A stretch of 5,218 nt of DNA, taken from positions 1-5,218 of the forward strand of contig CAMGKS010000096.1 in the NCBI GenBank assembly GCA_946056785.1. Reading direction: 5' to 3'. Origin of the DNA: an uncultured Clostridia bacterium. GTDB lineage: Bacteria; Bacillota; Clostridia; Christensenellales; CAG-917. The notes below the pieces were generated by a model. That model saw only the letters and a list, made by a program, of their open reading frames with translations. It did not search any database and had not been told where the DNA came from. Shown piece by piece: positions 1 through 5,218 of this stretch; position 1 is the first letter of the stretch, and every line of letters begins with the position of its first letter. Both the position numbers and the translations under genes were made by a program.

Positions 1-1004
1 TCCTTATCTTCCATTGCGGCAAGTTTATAAACACCGCCTAAACTTGGATTGGTGTAACTTGTTATTAGTCTGGTACCTATTCCGTAAATATCTATCTTTG
101 CGTCCTGAGTACTCAATGCAAGCAAAACGTCCTCGTCTATATCTCCCGAAGCGAAAATTTTGACGTCGCTATGCCCCGCTTCGTCAAGCATAACTCTCGC
201 TTTTTTCGACAAATAAGCAAGGTCTCCGCTGTCCAGCCTTATGCCCAGCGGCTTATAACCTTTTGCTTTCAGCTCGTCAAACACTTTAATAGCATTAGGC
301 ACGCCCGATTTCAAAGTGTCGTAAGTGTCGACAAGCAACAAACAACCGTCGGGATAAATTTCGGCATATTTGCGAAACGCCGTGAGTTCGTCCGGAAAAG
401 ACATAACCCAACTATGCGCATGCGTGCCCTTTACCGCAATATCGAACATCTTGCCTGCCAAAACGTTGGAAGTCGAACGACAACCGCCTATATATGCCGC
501 CCTTGCCCCGTAAATTCCGGCGTCGGCGTTTTGAGCGCGTCTCAGACCGAATTCAAGTATCTGTGCTTTCGTGCTTTCACAAAGTCTTAACGCTTTCGTG
601 GCAATAAGCGTTTGATGATTGATAAACGTCAATACGGCCGTTTCTAAAAGTTGAGCTTCAAAAAGCGTTGCCGTAACCGTTAAAAGAGGTTCGTACGGAA
701 AAACAATCGTTCCTTCGGGAATAGCCTTTATATCACCGGTAAACTTGAAATTTTTCAGTGCCGTTAAAAATTCCTCATCAAAAGTATTCAACGAACGCAA
801 ATATTCAATATCGTCGTTATCAAAATGAAGATTTTCTATATAGTCTATGACTTGGTCAAGACCCGCCGCAACGGCATAGGAAAATCCCCCTACGCCTCTG
901 TAAAAAACGTCGAATACGGCTTTACGGTTTGCCGTACCGCATTTAAGGTAACCGTTCATCATCGTAAGTTCATAAAAATCTGTCAATAGCGTTAAATTTC
1001 TCAT
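1..1004 (-). CDS. pncB: Nicotinate phosphoribosyltransferase, N-terminal 334 residues (runs off left edge)
   Basis: Makes nicotinate mononucleotide from nicotinate and PRPP, with ATP hydrolysis, in the cytoplasm; this is the entry step of NAD salvage (Preiss-Handler pathway). Translating the minus strand from 1004 gives an unbroken frame to the window edge. Family landmarks appear in order: TDFYELTM (residues 8-15), EFGLRRAQ (151-158), GTHAHSWVM (193-201, the region of the phosphorylated histidine), VDTYDT (225-230), RLDSGDL (256-262), ASGDID (285-290) and GIGTRL (308-313). Family members are usually about 480 residues in Firmicutes, so roughly 150 C-terminal residues lie outside. The ATG at 1004 is supported by AAAAGGTG at 1008-1015 just upstream and by TDFYELTM sitting near the N-terminus, as expected. 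It lies downstream of lgt on the same strand, but 171 bases with possible promoters and hairpins separate them, so it may be its own transcription unit. Identification is firm; regulation is inferred. Confidence 0.95.
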   Translation of the reverse strand, partial: MRNLTLLTDFYELTMMNGYLKCGTANRKAVFDVFYRGVGGFSYAVAAGLDQVIDYIENLHFDNDDIEYLRSLNTFDEEFLTALKNFKFTGDIKAIPEGTIVFPYEPLLTVTATLFEAQLLETAVLTFINHQTLIATKALRLCESTKAQILEFGLRRAQNADAGIYGARAAYIGGCRSTSNVLAGKMFDIAVKGTHAHSWVMSFPDELTAFRKYAEIYPDGCLLLVDTYDTLKSGVPNAIKVFDELKAKGYKPLGIRLDSGDLAYLSKKARVMLDEAGHSDVKIFASGDIDEDVLLALSTQDAKIDIYGIGTRLITSYTNPSLGGVYKLAAMEDK

Positions 1005-1019
1005 ATTCACCTTTTCAAC

Positions 1020-1050
1020 GCCGATACCGCTTAAATTAAACAGTTTCGGC
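1020..1050 (-). promoter_or_regulatory. Hairpin in pncB leader, adjacent to its ribosome binding site
   Basis: In minus-strand RNA, bases 1050-1046 (GCCGA) pair with 1024-1020 (TCGGC). After a single A-A mismatch, seven more pairs form (1044-1038 with 1026-1032), closing a five-base loop at 1037-1033. Two of the inner pairs are G-U, so the stem is continuous only in the pncB-sense RNA; on the plus strand the same positions would be C-A mismatches. The stem ends four bases before AAAAGGTG. It could influence translation initiation or mRNA stability. I do not recognise it as a known riboswitch class, and it is too small to be one alone. Confidence 0.45.
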
Positions 1051-1094
1051 TTATAGTATCTCAACCCGCATAAGCACGATTTTAACGATATAAA

Positions 1095-1119
1095 ATTATA
1101 TCATATTAAAATTATACCA
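1095..1119 (-). promoter_or_regulatory. Candidate pncB promoter -10 elements (two)
   Basis: On the minus strand an extended -10 (TGGTATAAT, 1119-1111) is followed 10 bases on by a second exact TATAAT (1100-1095). Neither has a convincing TTGACA-like -35 box at 16-18 bases, so support rests on the -10 boxes and the TG extension. Starts near 1104 or 1088 would give a leader of about 85-100 bases containing the 1020-1050 hairpin. The region is AT-rich, so chance matches are possible. Confidence 0.4.
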
Positions 1120-1141
1120 ACGGAACTGCGTTTAGTCCGTT
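1119..1141 (-). repeat. Stem-loop between lgt and pncB (distal to lgt)
   Basis: AACGGA (1119-1124) is the exact reverse complement of TCCGTT (1136-1141). Two further pairs (1126-1127 with 1134-1135) form past a one-base bulge at 1125, leaving a six-base loop. On the minus strand it is the second of two tandem hairpins after lgt and is followed by GGTATAATTTTAA, which is only loosely T-rich. It may be an mRNA 3' end structure or a weak terminator for the galK-lgt transcript; no canonical T-tract is present. Confidence 0.35.
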
Positions 1142-1146
1142 CTTTT

Positions 1147-1166
1147 GCCGACTATCAAAAGTCGGC
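1147..1166 (-). repeat. Perfect 7-bp inverted repeat just downstream of lgt
   Basis: GCCGACT (1147-1153) and AGTCGGC (1160-1166) are perfect complements around a six-base loop. The stem is GC-rich and begins nine bases past the lgt stop codon, a typical place for a transcript-end hairpin. On the minus strand it is followed by AAAAGAACGG and not by a run of T, so it does not meet the usual definition of an intrinsic terminator. It may stabilise the lgt mRNA end, possibly with the neighbouring stem-loop at 1119-1141. Confidence 0.45.
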
Positions 1167-1175
1167 TTACAATCA

Positions 1176-2255
1176 TTATTCTTCCTTATCTTTTTCTTTT
1201 TTGTCTGAAACCGATTCTTTGCGATTTTCGCTTGCTTTCATTATTTCATAGCTGTCGAATTCCGCCACGACAGAACCTTTCATATCTTCGATATTGATTC
1301 TGTCTTCATCGATAACCGGTTGACCGATCTTATTCAAACTGATTTTCTTCCATACAAACGCAACGAATTTGTATATTTTATAATCGGCTCGATCAACGTC
1401 AACGACTTCTCCTGCGTCAAGTTTGCTTTTAACCTTATCGTGCACCGATTTCAGAACAACGTAAACTATTCCAAGCGCAAGCGACAACGGGAAAATCACG
1501 TAACAGAGAATCTGCGTTTCAGGCACGGCGTCAATTCTTAAATATTCAAGTAACGCCCTTATAAGATTGTACCAGAATAAATATAAAAATCCTAAAATGC
1601 CCGGGAATTTTTTGTTTTTACGCCATATTACGTAAAAAACGACTGCCCCGACAAACGTCCATATAGCTTCATAAAGGAAAGTCGCATAATGCCAACCGCC
1701 GGCTCCGCCGCAATTGCAAAGCGATGAACCGCAATAATCTATATAAACGCTGAAAGGGAGCCCGTGCGGAAAACCTGCCGGAACGGCAAGTCCGTATGCT
1801 TCCTGATTGACAAAATTTCCCCAACGTCCCAACGACTGAGCAAGTAAAAGCGTAGGAGCAATCAAATCTATAAGTTGCGGTATAGTGCATTTATCACGGT
1901 GTCTGAACCAGAAGATTACACCGCCCAATATACCGCCGATAAGTCCGCCGATAATCGTAATGCCGCCTTCCCATATAGCTATCGCATGTACAAAGTCCGA
2001 CCAGCTGTTCCATGGGAAATATTCTTCCGGACGAACGATAACGTAAAGAAATCTTGCAAACACTATCGCAAGCGGAATTATCCATAAAAACAATTCCAGC
2101 ACGTCGTCTTTTGACAAATTGATTCTGCGTCCTTCAAACAATCCGTATACCAGACAACTAAGCATTGCAAGCGTCAAAATTATACCGTACCATTCTATAC
2201 TTAAATTTCCGATCCTGAACGCTTCAGCCGCCGAAAACGCAAACGTCAAATTCAT
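1176..2255 (-). CDS. lgt: Phosphatidylglycerol--prolipoprotein diacylglyceryl transferase
   Basis: Integral membrane enzyme that transfers diacylglycerol from phosphatidylglycerol to the lipobox cysteine of prelipoproteins, the first step of lipoprotein maturation. The signature GRWGNFVNQEAYG is at residues 143-155, with HYATFLYE at 189-196 and the late arginine motif LLEYLRID at 235-242. About seven hydrophobic segments are visible (roughly 21-40, 52-74, 97-117, 127-142, 193-211, 219-236, 249-268). The glycine-rich motif WEGGITIIGGLIG (95-107) has Ile102 where E. coli Lgt has His103. At 359 residues it is longer than usual (about 270-290): after the last membrane segment there is a soluble tail of about 90 residues ending in a Lys/Glu-rich stretch. 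The start ATG overlaps the galK stop by four bases and has AGAGGT six bases upstream, so this start and coupling to galK are well supported. The stop is TAA at 1176-1178. Confidence 0.96.
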   Translation of the reverse strand: MNLTFAFSAAEAFRIGNLSIEWYGIILTLAMLSCLVYGLFEGRRINLSKDDVLELFLWIIPLAIVFARFLYVIVRPEEYFPWNSWSDFVHAIAIWEGGITIIGGLIGGILGGVIFWFRHRDKCTIPQLIDLIAPTLLLAQSLGRWGNFVNQEAYGLAVPAGFPHGLPFSVYIDYCGSSLCNCGGAGGWHYATFLYEAIWTFVGAVVFYVIWRKNKKFPGILGFLYLFWYNLIRALLEYLRIDAVPETQILCYVIFPLSLALGIVYVVLKSVHDKVKSKLDAGEVVDVDRADYKIYKFVAFVWKKISLNKIGQPVIDEDRINIEDMKGSVVAEFDSYEIMKASENRKESVSDKKEKDKEE

Positions 2256-3526
2256 AATCTTACCTCTGCCGCTTTTATTGCACCGTCTTTTCTTACAGTC
2301 AATTTAAAAACACAGTCGCTGCCGAAATTATTTGCCATTTTTGCATTAAATTTTTCGGAATTTTCTTTTTTGACGAAAGCAAGTATCGTTCCGGCAAAAC
2401 CGCCGCCGTGAACTCTTACCGCCTCGCAAAGACCCGACTCCTTACACACGGTTATTGCAAAAGGCAAATATTGTTCGACGTCGCAAGGCGGATAAAGATT
2501 CTGTAACAAACGCCATGAAGAATCGCCCGAACGGTTTATAACGTCAAGGAACTTACCGATATCTTTGTTTTTTAGGGCTATAAGAGCTTCATCGACTCTA
2601 TCGCACTCCTCAAAAAAGTGTAACGCTCTCAAAACCGCTCTGCCGCTCAATTTTTCTCTTAAAGTGTTTGAAAATTTCAAAACGTCTGCCTTTGTAGTCT
2701 TTCTCAGGCAATCTACACTGAAAAATTTCGCAACGTTTTTCATATCGTTTAAAATACCTGCATAATCGTCTACTAAATCGCTATGGTCGCCTCCTGCATT
2801 TATGACAAAGATATCAAGCTGATCGTTCTCCCACAATGCCGGCTCGACTATCGGATTGTCCGTATCCTTAAAATCAATTAAGTTTACGCCGCCCAAAGCG
2901 ATGGCTGCCTGATCCATCAAACCGCAAGGCTTTCCGAAATAACGGTTTTCGGCATATTGCGAAGCCTTGGCTTTTTCCATGGCTGAAATTTTTCCGTCGT
3001 TATAAAGCACGTTGAAAATTTCACCGACCAACACTTCAAAAGCACTCGACGAAGAAACGCCTGCTCCTTTCGGGACTCTGCTGGTAAACGCCCCTCTGAA
3101 TCCGCCGACTTTATAGCCGTGAGCTACAAAATAATCGGCTACTCCCTGAATCAAAGCAAACGAAGTGCCTTTGTTTTCTTCTTTAAATGATATATCTTTA
3201 AGGTCAACTGTCATTCTCGGATAGCCGTCGCTGTCAACCGACACAACGTTGTCGTCGGTAGGCATTACCACGGCAAGGATATCAACGCTTACAGCCGCCG
3301 CCATAACTTTTCCGTGATTATGGTCGGTGTGATTTCCGCATATTTCAATTCTGCCCGGAGAAGAAAAAATCATAGCCTCTCCCGTCAAACTGAAATTAGA
3401 TTTAAACGTATCGATTAAATTGTTAAGTCTTAATTCGAGTTCGGGGGAATTTTCGCCGTACAAATCGTTTAAAAGTTTATCCGTTTCAAATTTGTCAAAA
3501 TATTTTTCTTGTTTAACAGTTGTCAT
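2252..3526 (-). CDS. galK: Galactokinase (GHMP kinase family), variant-signature clade
   Basis: Phosphorylates galactose with ATP to galactose-1-phosphate in the cytoplasm (Leloir pathway step one). All three GHMP kinase motifs are present: PGRIEICGNHTDHN (residues 57-70, the galactokinase signature region), VPKGAGVSSSSAFEV (151-165, phosphate-binding loop) and RVHGGGFAGTILAF (371-384). CGLMDQ (201-206) supplies the expected catalytic Asp205, and Arg59 is also kept. The signature differs from the textbook GRxNLIGEHTDY: Glu61 replaces Asn, Asn65 replaces the sugar-contacting Glu, and His69 replaces Tyr. I recall similar changes in clostridial galactokinases. Motif one sits about 20 residues later than in E. 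coli GalK, so there is an N-terminal extension; 424 residues is slightly long. The start ATG (3526-3524) follows GAGGGG with a three-base gap. The gene is divergent from galT and overlaps lgt by four bases. Galactokinase is the best call; a related sugar kinase cannot be fully excluded. Confidence 0.9.
   Translation of the reverse strand: MTTVKQEKYFDKFETDKLLNDLYGENSPELELRLNNLIDTFKSNFSLTGEAMIFSSPGRIEICGNHTDHNHGKVMAAAVSVDILAVVMPTDDNVVSVDSDGYPRMTVDLKDISFKEENKGTSFALIQGVADYFVAHGYKVGGFRGAFTSRVPKGAGVSSSSAFEVLVGEIFNVLYNDGKISAMEKAKASQYAENRYFGKPCGLMDQAAIALGGVNLIDFKDTDNPIVEPALWENDQLDIFVINAGGDHSDLVDDYAGILNDMKNVAKFFSVDCLRKTTKADVLKFSNTLREKLSGRAVLRALHFFEECDRVDEALIALKNKDIGKFLDVINRSGDSSWRLLQNLYPPCDVEQYLPFAITVCKESGLCEAVRVHGGGFAGTILAFVKKENSEKFNAKMANNFGSDCVFKLTVRKDGAIKAAEVRL
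2262..2267 (-). promoter_or_regulatory. lgt ribosome binding site inside the galK 3' end
   Basis: AGAGGT on the minus strand lies within the last galK codons, six bases before the lgt ATG at 2255-2253. It fixes the lgt start at the ATGA overlap with the galK stop (2254-2252). Ribosomes ending on galK can re-initiate here, so the pair is probably translationally coupled. Confidence 0.75.
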
Positions 3527-3548
3527 GTACCCCTCGGCAATGTATAAT
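3520..3548 (+). promoter_or_regulatory. Candidate galT promoter
   Basis: TTGTCA (3520-3525, five of six consensus bases) is separated by 17 bases from an exact TATAAT (3543-3548). Transcription would start near 3555 and give galT a leader of about 89 bases. The -35 box overlaps the first two codons of galK on the other strand. Spacing and both boxes are close to the housekeeping sigma consensus. Confidence 0.6.
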
Positions 3549-3559
3549 ATTATGTGTAG

Positions 3560-3587
3560 ATTATATCATACAAGGCAAATTTTGCAA
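3560..3587 (-). promoter_or_regulatory. Candidate galK-lgt promoter
   Basis: On the minus strand TTGCAA (3587-3582, four of six consensus bases) is followed after 16 bases by TATAAT (3565-3560), with a TG extension (TGATATAAT, 3568-3560). A start near 3553 leaves a 27-base leader before the galK ATG. The -35 box lies inside one arm of the inverted repeat at 3581-3600, so a protein bound there would block this promoter. Confidence 0.6.
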
Positions 3588-3600
3588 TACTTTTTGCAAA
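3575..3600. promoter_or_regulatory. Candidate operator: nested TTTGCAA inverted repeats
   Basis: TTTGCAA (3581-3587) and TTGCAAA (3594-3600) form a perfect 7-bp inverted repeat with a six-base spacer, 20 bases overall. GCAAA (3575-3579) makes a second, 11-base palindrome with TTTGC (3581-3585), sharing the left arm. The site covers the galK -35 box and lies in the predicted galT leader, so one regulator could affect both directions. It lacks the central CG typical of LacI/GalR/CcpA sites, so the regulator family is unknown. Confidence 0.45.
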
Positions 3601-3643
3601 CACTTATTCAATACATTTTTATTATTATTTATTCAGGTGAAAC

Positions 3644-5170
3644 ATGGAAATTAAAGAACGCATTGAACAACTTCTCATCTACTCGCAAAAAAAATTGAAT
3701 TTCTTAGAAGACGACGTAATGCTTGCAAGAAATTACCTTCTTGACCTTCTCAAAGTCGACTCACCTTTTGAAGGCGAAACCGCTCAGGCTCCGATTCAGG
3801 AAATACTTGACGACATGACTGACTATGCCGTAAAAAACAATCTTTGCAGTCAGTTTGACAAACTGCTTTTCGAAACGAAAATAATGGGTATAGTCACACC
3901 GACGCCTTCAAGAGTTATCGAAACTTTTGACGATATAGCCGCTCAAAGCGGAATTAAGGCAAGCACCGACTGGTTTTTTAATTTTTGCATAAATTCTAAT
4001 TATATCCGTAAAGTTGACATAGATAAAAATCTTAAATGGGAATTCGAAGGCAAACTTGGCAAAATCAAAATTACGATAAATCTTTCAAAACCCGAAAAAG
4101 ACCCTGAAGAAGTCAAACGTGCAAAACTTTGCAATTCGGGATACCCTAAATGTATGCTTTGCCCGTCAAACGTCGGATGGGCGGGAAACGCCTCGAAACC
4201 TGCTCGCCAGACTCTCCGTACCATTCCGATAGAACTTAACGGCGAAAATTGGTTTATGCAATATTCTCCTTACGTATATTTCGATAATCACGCCATAGCG
4301 TTCAGCGAAGAGCATCGTCCTATGCACATCAATATAAATTCTTTTAAAAGAATGGCAGATTTCGTAAAACTCTTTCCGCACTATTTCATAGGCTCAAACG
4401 CAGCCCTGCCTATTGTCGGCGGCAGCATTCTGGCACACGACCATTATCAGGGCGGAAGCAAAGTTTTACCTATGCTGAGTGCAAAATCAAGGAAATTCTA
4501 CAAACTCGAAGGCTATCCGAACGTTAACGTTTCGATTTTAGATTGGTATAACTCGGTTGTAAAAATCGAATCTAAAAACGAATCTGACGCAGTAAAAGTT
4601 GCCGCTCTTATACATACGGCATGGGAAAACTATTCCGACGAATCTGTAGGCATTTTGGCGTATACCGAAGAAAACGGCGTCAAAACGGAACATAACACGG
4701 TAACTCCTACTCTTCAGATAAACGACAACGGCGAATACAGCTTTGCCCTTATTTTAAGAAATAACCGTACTACCAAAGAACGTCCTTTCGGCCTTTTCCA
4801 CCCTAGCGAAAATTTGCATAATATTAAAAAGGAATCGATCGGCATAATCGAAGCCATGGGACTTTTTATTCTTCCGGGCAGACTTTCAAAAGAAGCGGCG
4901 GAAATCGAAGATATCCTTACGGGCAAAACTCCGCTTGACTTTAAAGCCCTTTCCGAAGAATCGAATCCGCTTTCAAAACATCTCGGCATGATTGCTCAAC
5001 TTGTGCAGGATAACGGCACCGCGCTTACTCCTGAGCGTGCTCAAGACGTTGTTATAAACGCAATTAACACCGCATGCGAAAGCATTCTGGAAACGACGGG
5101 TGTATTCAAAAACGACGAAATCGGTCAGGCGGCGTTCGATAAATTCCTTAGAAGTTGCGGCTTATGCTAA
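3644..5170 (+). CDS. galT: UDP-glucose--hexose-1-phosphate uridylyltransferase, Firmicutes type (class II)
   Basis: Exchanges UMP between UDP-glucose and galactose-1-phosphate, giving UDP-galactose and glucose-1-phosphate (Leloir pathway step two, cytoplasm). Its length, 508 residues, matches the long Firmicutes class (about 490-515), not the 350-residue E. coli class. Landmarks are KCMLCPSNVGWAGN (169-182), FMQYSPYVYF (204-213), EEHRPMHI (222-229), FPHYFIGSNAALPIVGG (244-260), the active-site motif ILAHDHYQGG (262-271, His265 and His267 in the place of the class I HPH), HNTVTPT (350-356), RNNRTT (372-377) and the C-terminal GLFHPSENLHNIKKES (383-398). AGGTGA (3635-3640) lies three bases before the ATG. 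The N-terminal IEQLLIY pattern fits the family start. The stop TAA is at 5168-5170. It is transcribed away from galK across a 117-base shared regulatory region, so the two Leloir enzymes are divergent instead of being in a galKT operon. No missing catalytic residue or frameshift is seen. Confidence 0.96.
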   Translation: MEIKERIEQLLIYSQKKLNFLEDDVMLARNYLLDLLKVDSPFEGETAQAPIQEILDDMTDYAVKNNLCSQFDKLLFETKIMGIVTPTPSRVIETFDDIAAQSGIKASTDWFFNFCINSNYIRKVDIDKNLKWEFEGKLGKIKITINLSKPEKDPEEVKRAKLCNSGYPKCMLCPSNVGWAGNASKPARQTLRTIPIELNGENWFMQYSPYVYFDNHAIAFSEEHRPMHININSFKRMADFVKLFPHYFIGSNAALPIVGGSILAHDHYQGGSKVLPMLSAKSRKFYKLEGYPNVNVSILDWYNSVVKIESKNESDAVKVAALIHTAWENYSDESVGILAYTEENGVKTEHNTVTPTLQINDNGEYSFALILRNNRTTKERPFGLFHPSENLHNIKKESIGIIEAMGLFILPGRLSKEAAEIEDILTGKTPLDFKALSEESNPLSKHLGMIAQLVQDNGTALTPERAQDVVINAINTACESILETTGVFKNDEIGQAAFDKFLRSCGLC

Positions 5171-5218
5171 AATTTATTTCTTAAAAATTAAATAAGTAGA
5201 AAAATTAGTTGAAAATTA

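Noticed and set aside
171..590. A 139-codon open frame on the plus strand
   Set aside because: It is antisense to pncB, whose minus-strand translation shows conserved nicotinate phosphoribosyltransferase motifs throughout; the plus-strand product has no recognisable features.
1005..1104. NAD-sensing riboswitch upstream of pncB
   Set aside because: Only one hairpin with a small loop is visible; I could not find the conserved core or multi-stem layout of a known NAD riboswitch.
3581..3600. CcpA (cre) or GalR-type operator at the galK-galT inverted repeat
   Set aside because: Those sites have a central CG and TG..CA half-sites at a different spacing; this repeat has a six-base spacer without CG, so only an unnamed operator is proposed.
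3612..3625. Alternative galT -10 boxes (TACATT at 3612, TATTAT at 3620)
   Set aside because: No -35-like sequence lies 16-18 bases upstream of either; the TTGTCA-17-TATAAT match at 3520-3548 is much better.
3420..3698. A 92-codon plus-strand open frame spanning the galK-galT spacer
   Set aside because: It overlaps the galK N-terminus in antisense and runs into galT in another frame, with no ribosome binding site seen; its spacer part only translates AT-rich regulatory DNA.
4714..4989. A 91-codon minus-strand open frame inside galT
   Set aside because: Shadow of galT, whose own frame encodes the conserved C-terminal family motifs here.
5171..5218. Possible terminator after galT (TTATTT at 5174-5179 pairs with AAATAA at 5190-5195)
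   Set aside because: The stem is six A-T pairs with a ten-base loop and no following T-tract, so it would be too weak to call.

Overview
The window is a compact, AT-rich bacterial chromosomal segment of about 40% GC by eye. It carries four protein genes: pncB (partial), lgt and galK on the minus strand, and galT on the plus strand. The GalT is the Firmicutes-type (class II) form, and the galactokinase has the altered signature I associate with clostridial homologues. Ribosome binding sites are strong, and reading is by the standard code with ATG starts. Together these suggest a Firmicutes/Clostridia-like organism, possibly from a gut community. That assignment is inference; there is no rRNA or other phylogenetic marker here.

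Left part (1-1175): nicotinate phosphoribosyltransferase (pncB) starts at 1004 and runs off the left edge, so about 334 N-terminal residues are present. Between pncB and lgt lie 171 bases of non-coding DNA. They hold two tandem stem-loops just after lgt, two TATAAT-type -10 elements for pncB, and a long hairpin that ends four bases before the pncB ribosome binding site.

Middle part (1176-3526): galK and lgt read leftward and overlap by four bases (ATGA), so they are almost certainly co-transcribed and translationally coupled. Lgt (prolipoprotein diacylglyceryl transferase) has an unusually long charged C-terminal tail.

Right part (3527-5218): a 117-base divergent region separates galK from galT. 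It contains promoter matches for both directions whose -10 boxes face each other 11 bases apart. It also contains a perfect 7-bp inverted repeat (TTTGCAA, N6, TTGCAAA) over the galK -35 box. galT fills almost all the rest; the last 48 bases are AT-rich with no supported feature.

GalK and GalT perform the first two steps of the Leloir pathway (galactose to galactose-1-phosphate, then uridylyl exchange with UDP-glucose). The epimerase GalE, a galactose transporter and a regulator are not in the window. Lgt and PncB are unrelated housekeeping functions (lipoprotein maturation and NAD salvage). I see no mobile element, CRISPR array, RNA gene or novel multi-gene system. The non-obvious content lies in the two intergenic regions.
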